From: RGIG5612 sp045598285
GTDB lineage: Bacteria > Bacillota > Clostridia > Lachnospirales > Lachnospiraceae
DNA length: 64,000 bases
Direction of reading: 5' to 3'
Assembly (NCBI GenBank): GCA_045598285.1
Contig: JAZLLU010000002.1
Location: 12,099 to 76,098, forward strand
The notes under the pieces were generated by a model. That model made no database searches and was not told the DNA's origin. It worked only from the letters and a program-made list of their open reading frames with translations. This document shows positions 31,883-39,237 of the stretch, piece by piece. Position numbers and translations under genes: made by a program. Each line of letters starts with the position of its first letter. The first letter of the stretch is position 1.

Positions 31883-33295
31883 ATGGCAGAAAGATTTGAA
31901 AAAATCAATGAGTTAAGTACGGCCAACACAGAAAAAGGACATCCTGTAAACGTTGAAGAAGGAAAAATTTTAAGAGACACCCAAACAGATGAAGTTCTTA
32001 TTCAATTAAATCTTAGAAACACAGGCGATGAAAACTTAAAATCATGCACCGTTAAAGTAACGACGTATGATAGCAACAAGGAAGTAATTGAAGAGATTGA
32101 CCGTGAATATAATGAAAAGTGTATTTTGCCAAATGAAACATTTGGGGTAACATCTCCAATATGGTTAAATAAAAGGCCAGATTCTTTTGATGCAGTTGTA
32201 ATAAAAATTGTAAAAGAGAAAAATGAGGTTGTAGAGGAACCAGTTGCAAATGAACCAGTTAAGGTTCAAGAGCCAAAAGAAAAACAAAAGCCAAAGAAAG
32301 CGCCAAAACAAAAGAAGAAAAAAGCAGGTGGTCTAATAGCGATCATAATTATTTTAGTAGTACTAATCGGCGCAGCAGCAGTTATTTATTTCATGCCACA
32401 GCTTGGAATTCGATGTATGATTTTTGGTCACAAGGTGACAGATACTTATATGATTGAAAAAGAGCCAACCTGCATAGAGGAAGGATTTAAACGAGGAATA
32501 TGCGATGTTTGCGGCAAAGAAATGAAAAAAGAAAAAATAGAAAAAACGGGGCATGATTTTGAAGACGGATATTGCACTATTTGTGGCGAAAGAGATCCGG
32601 ATATAAAATTTGTTGTAGGAACAACAACAGTAATGACCGTTGAACCATTGGAGGGATTAAATCTTAGAGAAAGCTCAACAACAGAATCAGAAAGAATCGG
32701 ATTTATGCCATATGGAACATATGTCGTTGTTAAAGAAAAGTCTGGCACATGGGTTAAAACAGTTAAATACGGAATGACGGGATGGTGCTCATCAGACTAC
32801 TTGGTTTCCCCGCAAACAATGACATCAGTCACATGCACTGAAACGGAAATATTTACCGAAATGAAAGAGCATGTATTAGGAACTCTAGGAGGTTTAAAAG
32901 GAGAGTTTGGAGATAGTTTTACTAAGGGAGATATGGGTGAGAAATACATCACCTTTGGACCTCTCCCATATTTAAAATATTCAAAAGAAACAACTCCGAT
33001 TTTATTCTTAATGGCTCGTATTGACGGAGTGCAAGGAGACAGTGGCGAAGATACTGATTTTATTAGAGCAACTGCATATGATTTGCCAGACACCGAACTG
33101 TTGCCAGGAATATATATAGGAGATACTCTTTCTGACATAGAAGGAAAAATTGGAACTACATTTTACGCAGAACAAATAGAGGACTACTCTGGCACAGCGC
33201 ACACAAATTTTATAACATTTGTTGTAAATGACACAGTTGTAAAAATGTATTTTGATTCTGACACAGAAAAATTAATATTATTTGAGGTATATTAA
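31883..33295 (+). CDS. Membrane protein with zinc-ribbon-like and SH3b domains
   Basis: The 470-residue product has an N-terminal soluble domain (about 1-110), then a P/K/E linker and one transmembrane segment (about 152-172, IAIIIILVVLIGAAAVIYF). Next comes a Cys-rich module with CIEEGFKRGICDVCGKEM and GYCTICGERD. A bacterial SH3 domain follows (LNLRESSTTESERIGFMPYGTYVVVKEKSGTW), with a C-terminal domain I cannot place. The Cys module resembles repeats with the pattern C-x(n)-C-x2-C found in clostridial surface proteins. SH3b domains usually contact cell-wall material, so the C-terminal side is probably outside. AAGGGGG precedes the ATG. Confidence 0.85.
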   Translation: MAERFEKINELSTANTEKGHPVNVEEGKILRDTQTDEVLIQLNLRNTGDENLKSCTVKVTTYDSNKEVIEEIDREYNEKCILPNETFGVTSPIWLNKRPDSFDAVVIKIVKEKNEVVEEPVANEPVKVQEPKEKQKPKKAPKQKKKKAGGLIAIIIILVVLIGAAAVIYFMPQLGIRCMIFGHKVTDTYMIEKEPTCIEEGFKRGICDVCGKEMKKEKIEKTGHDFEDGYCTICGERDPDIKFVVGTTTVMTVEPLEGLNLRESSTTESERIGFMPYGTYVVVKEKSGTWVKTVKYGMTGWCSSDYLVSPQTMTSVTCTETEIFTEMKEHVLGTLGGLKGEFGDSFTKGDMGEKYITFGPLPYLKYSKETTPILFLMARIDGVQGDSGEDTDFIRATAYDLPDTELLPGIYIGDTLSDIEGKIGTTFYAEQIEDYSGTAHTNFITFVVNDTVVKMYFDSDTEKLILFEVY

Positions 33296-33333
33296 AACTA
33301 AGTAGCTCCAAATAAAAATACCCACAAACAATA

Positions 33334-33376
33334 AAAATGCGAACCTATAAGCAATCTAAAAATAGGTTTGCATTTT
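33334..33376 (+). terminator. Terminator after the SH3b protein
   Basis: AAAATGCGAACCTAT pairs with ATAGGTTTGCATTTT (one mismatch) around a 13-base loop and is followed by ATT. It ends the gyrA-side transcript about 40 bp after the stop. Confidence 0.7.
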
Positions 33377-33385
33377 ATTATTGTA

Positions 33386-33575
33386 ACGCGAAGTTTGCGT
33401 CGCCTGCGCTGTGTGTGGGCGCGCGACACACTTCGCTAGTTACGGCAGCTAACTTTCGTTTGCCAACTGTCTTGGTTTATTAAAACGAAATTATAAAATT
33501 ACCAATGGTGCGTTTTTCTGCAAAAATTTTTTTGCTAAGGAGGTACTCAAAAGAACATTATGAAAAGAGTGTTCT
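33386..33575. repeat. Decayed third copy of the 3.1-3.7 kb inverted element
   Basis: 33388-33465 matches the left arm at about 80% (GCGAAG, CGTCGC, GCGC, loop TGTGTGTGG, GCGC, CTTCGC, then GGCTAACTTT-like GCTAACTTT). GCTAAGGAGGTACTCAAAAGAACAT at 33535-33559 matches the start of the right arm in the orientation found there. The right GC-rich half is missing and replaced by a T-rich hairpin. The hairpin pairs survive despite base changes. Confidence 0.7.
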
Positions 33576-33609
33576 TTTTTTGTGTGTACTGTTTGACAAA
33601 AAGAGGTGT

Positions 33610-33638
33610 TTGACAAAGTGGGGGGGGTAGTTTATGCT
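33610..33638 (+). promoter_or_regulatory. Candidate phase-variable promoter with G8 spacer tract
   Basis: A perfect -35 TTGACA (33610-33615) and TATGCT (33633-33638) are exactly 17 bp apart, and the spacer contains eight consecutive G (33620-33627). Loss or gain of a G would move the boxes out of register. It points to the surface protein at 33797, leaving a 5' leader of about 150 bases with hairpins, for example CAATATCT / AGATATTG at 33744-33765. Confidence 0.6.
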
Positions 33639-33796
33639 AACAATGTATATTGTGTATTAAAGTAACACAGAACACAATATATGTATTTTGTCTAGAAATA
33701 TTTAAGATCCACCCAGGGCCTTAAATGTTTCGTTTGCGTACAGCAATATCTTTTAATAGATATTGAAAGACACAATTTTAAGAGAGGATGAAAAGA

Positions 33797-34609
33797 ATGA
33801 AAAAAATGAAGAAAAAAATAACCACATTAATTGCCGGCGCTGTTTTAGTTGCAGCAATGGTAATAGGAATGGCGGGCAGCGCTTTGGCTGGCGAAGATAC
33901 GCCAACTCTAAGCGGAACTATTAATTACGACAAACTCAAAACGATAACACTTAATGATACGTATTATGATGTTTGTAAAATATTGTTTGAAAACAATAGC
34001 GCAGAGTATTCGAAAACAATAGGAACAATAAAGGATACTGATTTACTCGCGGAATTCTTAAATGACGATTTTGCGGATTTAGAATGCACATATTACGAAC
34101 CAACAATAGAATTTTATTATGCTAAGTGGGATGAGCTAGTGAAGCTTAAGGATGTCAAAGATAAAGATACGGATACGAAATATGCGTGGGAGTTTCTTAA
34201 TAGAAAAGTTGACAAGGATACCATAATTAAATTTGGATACGTTACAACTTTTGAAGGCGAAAATAATCCTATACAAAAAGATGATGACATAGTTACATAT
34301 GTTAATGGAAAAGAAGTGGAGCATGAAGTGTTCAAAGGAGCTACTGGATGGGATAAATGGGAAGAAGCCCTAGGAACAGACAAAGCAGTAGGATTAGAAG
34401 TTTATGATCAGATTATCTACCCGGACGAAAATTTCCCACCTATTACCTACGCATACTTTAATGTTGGTAAAATCGGCGATGTTTTATCACCTGAAAATCC
34501 ACAAACATCTGATTCTAACAACACAATGATTTGGTTTTCTCTTTTAGGAATTGCTGTTTTAGCAGGTACTAGCACAGTAATTTATAGAAAAGCAAGAAAG
34601 AACAACTAG
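33797..34609 (+). CDS. Predicted sortase-anchored surface protein (NPQTS motif)
   Basis: A signal peptide (KKK, then ITTLIAGAVLVAAMVIGMAG, cleaved around SALA) opens the 270-residue product. The middle is acidic, rich in D, Y, T and K, and matches no domain I know. The end has the classic sorting layout: ENPQTSD, a hydrophobic stretch (MIWFSLLGIAVLAGTSTVI) and a basic tail YRKARKNN. The motif resembles the NPQT type used by some class B sortases rather than LPxTG. I choose 33797 because AGAGG is nine bases before it; ATGs at 33788 and 33806 are alternatives. No sortase gene is in the window. Confidence 0.82.
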   Translation: MKKMKKKITTLIAGAVLVAAMVIGMAGSALAGEDTPTLSGTINYDKLKTITLNDTYYDVCKILFENNSAEYSKTIGTIKDTDLLAEFLNDDFADLECTYYEPTIEFYYAKWDELVKLKDVKDKDTDTKYAWEFLNRKVDKDTIIKFGYVTTFEGENNPIQKDDDIVTYVNGKEVEHEVFKGATGWDKWEEALGTDKAVGLEVYDQIIYPDENFPPITYAYFNVGKIGDVLSPENPQTSDSNNTMIWFSLLGIAVLAGTSTVIYRKARKNN

Positions 34610-34677
34610 ATAATTAAAAAATTAAAATTATTATCCTATTATTAAAAACGCAAATAAAAATACAAAATACAAATACA

Positions 34678-34706
34678 AAATCGGCAGCGAAAAGCTGCCG
34701 ATTTTT
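34678..34706 (+). terminator. Rho-independent terminator after the surface protein
   Basis: AAATCGGCAGC and GCTGCCGATTT form an 11-bp stem with a GAAAA loop followed by TTT, 70 bp after the stop codon. Confidence 0.88.
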
Positions 34707-34792
34707 AAGTAAAGTAATGCAAGACCAACGAACCTTAAATAAACATGTACCGCAAAGCAAAAAAGTAAAATTTTTATAAAATTGCACAAAAA

Positions 34793-34826
34793 AAGAACAT
34801 TATAAAAAAATATTGTTCTTTTTTTT
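34793..34826 (+). terminator. Second terminator hairpin before the PocR-AraC gene
   Basis: AAAAAGAACA pairs with TGTTCTTTTT around an AT-rich loop and runs into a T tract. Its descending arm contains the -35 box (TTGTTC) of the next promoter. A very similar hairpin, also starting AAAAGAACATTAT, lies at 33550-33587. Confidence 0.6.
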
Positions 34827-34841
34827 GAGGTCACATATAAT
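34813..34841 (+). promoter_or_regulatory. Promoter of the PocR-AraC regulator
   Basis: TTGTTC, 17-bp spacer and perfect TATAAT, 45 bp before the ATG at 34887. The -35 overlaps the arm of a terminator hairpin. Confidence 0.65.
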
Positions 34842-34886
34842 ATTTTTACAAAAATCTAAAAATTGTGGAAGGAATGGTAGTTTGTT

Positions 34887-36107
34887 ATGGACAAGACTCT
34901 CAAAGATCAGGCACTAAAATACGCAAAGCATTTCGATGCGGTCTTAGAAATACCATGTTCCGTTGTAGATTTGGCAAACAAAGAGATAGAAACAGACAGG
35001 GGCGATAAGTGCATTGGCGTTTGCAAGCATTGCCCGCATAAAGAATGCCAAGGATACGAGCAGTTTTCTTACGGATGCAAGGAAGCGTATAGGTGGGACG
35101 GCCTTTATACATTTCATTGCCATCAGGAGATGGTTCTTATATGTACATCAATTACAAATGAAAAAGGTGATTTGGCAGGAGGTCTTGTTATTGGACCTAT
35201 TTGTCTCGACAACAAAGAGGAACTTCTTTCACAAGCGACATCAAAAAATTATAAAAAAGCATTAGAAGAAATTAAAGAACTTGAGCCAGCAAAGATTCAA
35301 GGAATTGCTGAGCTGTTGGCAGGGATTTCGGGTTCAATTTCAGACCTATCACATGGAAAGGCTGGCAGATATTTCTATCGTCAAGAAAGTTTGTTAAATG
35401 CAATGTATGTTGAGAAGATGAAAGAAAGCGAGACTTCAGATTATTACACCTACCCTATCGCAATTGAAAGAAAACTTCGTACGGCCGTAAGAAGTAGAGA
35501 TAAAGAAGGATCGCAAACATTGCTTAATCAGATTCTTGCAAACATTTATGTTTCAAACAACAATAATTTAGAAGCAATAAAGCCTAGAATCACAGAACTT
35601 ATCGTTGTAATATCGAGAGCGGCTGTTGATGCGGGAGCGGATATAAATGAAATCTTTTTGATTAACGAAAACTTCACGCAAAACATTGAAGAGTTCACGA
35701 GCCTTGAAGGCTTAAGTGCGTGGGTGTCAAATATGCTTCAAAGATTTATTTCTTTCACATTCGAATTCGACAAGGTTAAACATGCAGATGCAGTTTATAA
35801 AGTAATTGAGTATATAAAAGCAAATTATAGAAAGCACTTAACGCTTGAGGAAATTGCAGCAAGCACATACCTTAGCAAAACATACCTTAGCTCACTTTTT
35901 AAAAAAGAAACGGGCTACAGCATTTCAGAATATATCAACATAGTAAGAATTGATAGAAGCAAATCACTTCTATTAGAAGAGAACTTAAGCATAATTGAAA
36001 TTGCAAATCTTTGCGGCTTCGAAGATCAAAGTTACTTCACAAAGGTCTTCAAAAACATAGTTGGTATTACACCTAAAAAGTATCGCGAAAACCGTGGTAG
36101 GCAATAA
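34887..36107 (+). CDS. AraC-family regulator with N-terminal PocR sensory domain
   Basis: The 406-residue regulator has an N-terminal PocR domain (about residues 10-170) with the Cys-rich segment CIGVCKHCPHKECQGY followed by GCKEAY and LAGGLVIGPICL. A helical linker comes next, then a C-terminal AraC DNA-binding domain with two helix-turn-helix motifs (LTLEEIAASTYLSKTYLSSLFKKETG and LSIIEIANLCGFEDQSYFTKVFKNIVG). PocR domains bind small metabolites in known cases; the ligand here is unknown. It is followed by the tad operon on the same strand, which it may regulate. Confidence 0.93.
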   Translation: MDKTLKDQALKYAKHFDAVLEIPCSVVDLANKEIETDRGDKCIGVCKHCPHKECQGYEQFSYGCKEAYRWDGLYTFHCHQEMVLICTSITNEKGDLAGGLVIGPICLDNKEELLSQATSKNYKKALEEIKELEPAKIQGIAELLAGISGSISDLSHGKAGRYFYRQESLLNAMYVEKMKESETSDYYTYPIAIERKLRTAVRSRDKEGSQTLLNQILANIYVSNNNNLEAIKPRITELIVVISRAAVDAGADINEIFLINENFTQNIEEFTSLEGLSAWVSNMLQRFISFTFEFDKVKHADAVYKVIEYIKANYRKHLTLEEIAASTYLSKTYLSSLFKKETGYSISEYINIVRIDRSKSLLLEENLSIIEIANLCGFEDQSYFTKVFKNIVGITPKKYRENRGRQ

Positions 36108-36193
36108 AAATAGAACATTATCAGTATATGAAAAACAAATTTTGTCATACAAAACAGGCAAAAAAGTTTTACAGAAAAACTTAAAAATTCGTG

Positions 36194-36222
36194 TTGACAA
36201 AAGAGTTTTCAAAGCATAAAAT
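36194..36222 (+). promoter_or_regulatory. Promoter of the tad pilus operon
   Basis: Perfect TTGACA, 17-bp spacer and TAAAAT. The expected start point (about 36229) falls inside the terminator hairpin that begins at 36225, an unusual overlap. Leader to the tadZ ATG is about 130 bases. Confidence 0.72.
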
Positions 36223-36224
36223 CC

Positions 36225-36258
36225 AAGGCACACCTCAAATCTGAGGCGTGCCTTTTTT
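36225..36258 (+). terminator. Terminator or attenuator at the head of the tad operon
   Basis: AAGGCACACCTCA pairs with TGAGGCGTGCCTT (one mismatch) and is followed by TTTT. It can end the regulator transcript, but it also sits at the start point of the tad promoter, so it may control the tad operon. Confidence 0.8.
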
Positions 36259-36357
36259 CTAAAATTTCTCATGAATCGAGAGAAAGTATTCTTAGAAAAA
36301 TCCATATATAAAAAAGCCCTCCTGCTCGCGCAAGGAAGATATAGTAAAGGAGTGTTT

Positions 36358-37281
36358 ATGGCAAAGACACATTTAGCTGTCTATGACGAAAGCCAAAGTT
36401 ATGTTGATCGTTTTATTAATTATTCAAAAAAGCGACTTGGCATAAAAGATGCAATCATAGGCTTTACGGACACAGATGCACTAATCAATTATTTGCAGAA
36501 AAATAAAATAAAGATTTTGTTGATTTCGGAAGAAGAATGGGTTAGGAAAAAAACAGATCCAGAAATCATCAATGAAAAAATAATTGAAACACAAAACGTT
36601 GAAAAACTAATTTATCTTGGAGAACGAAAAAATTCTAGAAGCAAACTCTTGCATATCAACAAGTACCAGTCAATGAATAAAATTCTAAACGAGGTTGAAG
36701 AGTTGATGGATGCAAAAGATATCGAAGAACAATTTGATGCGGAGGCGGAGATATTTGGGATTTATGCTCCGAATAGCAGTTCAAAGGTAAAAGGGTTTGC
36801 ATACAATATTTGCGAAACACTCGCACAAAACAGAAAAGTTTTATATATCAATCTTGAAAGATTTTCGGGAATAAACACGAAATTAAAAATATCTAAAGAT
36901 TCTAGCATTTCTAATTTGATTTATTTCTACAAAACAAATCCAAAAAAATTAAGAGAAGGATTGGAAGATACAAAGATACAAGCCAATGGTTTTGATATTT
37001 TAACAGCCCCACTTGATATGAGCGATATAGATGAAATCGATCTTGATGATTGGAAATATTTTATGAATGCAATTGCAATTGCCGGCGAGTATCAAGTGAT
37101 AGTTATAGATATGTATGAAGCTTTTAATAATTTAGAACCGATATTTTCGATGTGCAAGAAAGTTTATATGCCGCTTACAGGTGGCAAGGATGAAAGGGAA
37201 AAGGTTTATGAATTTAAAGAATATTTTGAAATTCGTAATCGTACCGACTTGTTAAAGAAAATATCAGGCGCACAAATTTAA
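36358..37281 (+). CDS. tadZ: Tad pilus assembly protein TadZ/CpaE-like
   Basis: The start is set at MAKTHLAVYDE, which has AAAGGAG five bases upstream; an earlier in-frame ATG at 36271 has none. The 307-residue product has an N-terminal receiver-like half (LAVYDESQSYVDRF ... LLISEEEWV) and a C-terminal degenerate ParA/MinD-like half. There the P-loop position reads IYAPNSSSKVKGFAYNICETLAQN, without a canonical GKT, as in many TadZ proteins; DILTAPLDMSDI and VIVIDMYEAF fit the fold. TadZ marks the pole or site of Tad assembly. First gene of the pilus operon. Confidence 0.85.
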   Translation: MAKTHLAVYDESQSYVDRFINYSKKRLGIKDAIIGFTDTDALINYLQKNKIKILLISEEEWVRKKTDPEIINEKIIETQNVEKLIYLGERKNSRSKLLHINKYQSMNKILNEVEELMDAKDIEEQFDAEAEIFGIYAPNSSSKVKGFAYNICETLAQNRKVLYINLERFSGINTKLKISKDSSISNLIYFYKTNPKKLREGLEDTKIQANGFDILTAPLDMSDIDEIDLDDWKYFMNAIAIAGEYQVIVIDMYEAFNNLEPIFSMCKKVYMPLTGGKDEREKVYEFKEYFEIRNRTDLLKKISGAQI

Positions 37282-37294
37282 TAAAGGAGGCGAC

Positions 37295-38503
37295 ATGATA
37301 GAAGTTGAAGAATTAAGAAGACGAATTGTTAGCAATGCAGATATAACTAGAAATTTAAGCGATGATGATTTAAGAGAAATCATTACGCAGATGGTTATTG
37401 ACGAATTTAGAGATTGCCATCTATCTCTTAAGGAAAAAATGCAAATGAGCAAAGACCTTTTTAACAAAATTAGAGGACTCGATGTTTTGGAAGAACTTTT
37501 AGCAAACGACAAAATAACAGAGATAATGATTAATGGATACAAGCAAATTTTCGTAGAAATTGATGGAAAGATAAATAAGTATGATAAAGCATTTTCGTCC
37601 AAAGAAAAACTTTTAGATATTATTCAAACTATTGTAGCAAAAGCAAACAAGAGAGTGAATGAAACAAGCCCGATTGTGGATACAAGGCTTTCAGATGGTT
37701 CAAGAGTTAATGTTGTACTTAATCCAATTGCGATCAATGGCCCAGTTGTAACTATTAGAAAATTTTATAAAAAAGCACTAACGATGGATGACTTAATTGC
37801 GTATGGATCGATAACAAATGATGCTGCAAGATTCTTAAAAAAACTAGTGGTAAATGGTTACAATATCTTTATTAGTGGAGGCACAGGTTCTGGAAAAACT
37901 ACATTTCTAAATGTTCTATCTAATTATATTCCAAAGGATGAAAGAATAATAACAATTGAAGACTCAGCAGAACTAAAGCTTGAAAATGTTGAGAATCTAG
38001 TTAGCTTAGAGTGTCGTCCGGCCAATACAGAAGGCGAAAACGAAGTAACGATAAGAGATTTAATAAAAACATCTTTGAGAATGAGACCAAACAGAATTGT
38101 TGTTGGCGAAGTAAGAGGGGCGGAAGCTCTTGACATGTTACAAGCAATGAACACAGGTCACGATGGAAGCTTATCTACGGGACATGCAAATTCTCCTTTA
38201 GACATGTTAACAAGATTAGAAACCATGGTTAAGATGGCGGCAGACATTCCGCTTGAAGCTATAAGAAATCAGATTGCATCGGCCGTCGAAATTATGGTGC
38301 ATTTAGGAAGGTTAAGGGATGGCTCGCGAAAAGTTCTTGAAATTTCAGAAGTTGTGGGATGTGAAAATGGAAACATAAAGCTTAGTCCTCTTTACACATA
38401 TAAAGAAAAGAAAGGAGAAAATGGAATGAATGGGCAATTAGAATTTACAGGAAATTCACTTAGAAAACATAAAGGAAGTTTGGGACATTTAGATGAAGGA
38501 TAG
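37295..38503 (+). CDS. tadA: Tad pilus assembly ATPase TadA/CpaF
   Basis: Secretion ATPase that drives pilus extension and, in Tad systems, retraction. 402 residues: N-terminal helical domain, then RecA-like core with Walker A SGGTGSGKTTFLN near residue 197, IITIEDSAEL (Asp box), and MRPNRIVVGEVRGAEALDMLQAMNTGHDGSLSTGHANSP covering Walker B and the His box. AAAGGAGG precedes the ATG. It overlaps tadB by 11 bp. Confidence 0.96.
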   Translation: MIEVEELRRRIVSNADITRNLSDDDLREIITQMVIDEFRDCHLSLKEKMQMSKDLFNKIRGLDVLEELLANDKITEIMINGYKQIFVEIDGKINKYDKAFSSKEKLLDIIQTIVAKANKRVNETSPIVDTRLSDGSRVNVVLNPIAINGPVVTIRKFYKKALTMDDLIAYGSITNDAARFLKKLVVNGYNIFISGGTGSGKTTFLNVLSNYIPKDERIITIEDSAELKLENVENLVSLECRPANTEGENEVTIRDLIKTSLRMRPNRIVVGEVRGAEALDMLQAMNTGHDGSLSTGHANSPLDMLTRLETMVKMAADIPLEAIRNQIASAVEIMVHLGRLRDGSRKVLEISEVVGCENGNIKLSPLYTYKEKKGENGMNGQLEFTGNSLRKHKGSLGHLDEG

Positions 38504-39236
38504 AAAAGATAGAACACAACTTTATACAACAAAGGATAGACTTAAAGAGGTCGGAATGGATTTGATCTTTTTGGCAATTTTATATTTATTTTTCAAATCG
38601 CCATTTATTTTGCTAATCTTACCAATTTGTATTTTTGCATATCACAAAATTAATAGAAAAAAAATAATAAAAAAGTATAAAGAAAAAATTGAATCAGAGT
38701 TTAAAGATTTTTTGATTTCCCTAACGGCTTCTTTGCGAGCTGGTTACTCTGTAGAAAATTCGATTAACGAAGCACATAAAGAAATGGTTCTTATGTTTGG
38801 GGACGATGCTCCTATTTCGATAGAAACAGAAAAGATAATCAATCAAATTTCACTTGGGGTTCCAGTGGAAAGCGTGTTAGAAGATTTTGCTAAGCGAAGC
38901 GGGGTTGAAGATATAACAACATTTGCAAGTGTTTTTAAAATTGCAAAAAGAACTGGCGGTGACATGGTAGAGATTATTAAGAAAACTACCAATGATATTG
39001 CCTCCAAGATAGATACAAAAAATGAAATAGCAGTGCTTATCAGTTCAAAGAAATTAGAACAAAACATAATGTCTATCATGCCACTTGCCATAATTCTTTA
39101 TGTTGATTTGACATCAAAGGGGCTCCTCGATCCACTTTATGGAAACTTAAAAGGAGTGTTGATAATGACGGGGTGTCTTGCCCTTTATGCAGTCGCATAT
39201 TTTATAGCTCAAAAAATTATGAATATTGAGGTTTGA
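38493..39236 (+). CDS. tadB: Tad pilus inner-membrane protein TadB
   Basis: T2SSF-domain platform protein, 247 residues. Two N-terminal hydrophobic segments (about 23-52) are followed by the cytoplasmic T2SSF bundle (FKDFLISLTASLRAGYSVENSINEA, ISLGVPVESVLEDFAKRSGVEDI) and two C-terminal membrane helices. It couples TadA motion to pilin insertion together with TadC. TGA is directly followed by the tadC start. Confidence 0.93.
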   Translation: MKDRKDRTQLYTTKDRLKEVGMDLIFLAILYLFFKSPFILLILPICIFAYHKINRKKIIKKYKEKIESEFKDFLISLTASLRAGYSVENSINEAHKEMVLMFGDDAPISIETEKIINQISLGVPVESVLEDFAKRSGVEDITTFASVFKIAKRTGGDMVEIIKKTTNDIASKIDTKNEIAVLISSKKLEQNIMSIMPLAIILYVDLTSKGLLDPLYGNLKGVLIMTGCLALYAVAYFIAQKIMNIEV

Positions 39237-39237
39237 A

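Noticed and set aside
33593..33598. First TTGACA copy as the promoter -35
   Set aside because: At a spacing of 16-18 bp it meets AAGTGG, not a -10; only the second TTGACA has a matching box.
36271..36357. N-terminal extension of TadZ or a leader peptide
   Set aside because: The ATG at 36271 lacks a ribosome site, whereas 36358 has AAAGGAG; the extension has no recognisable domain.
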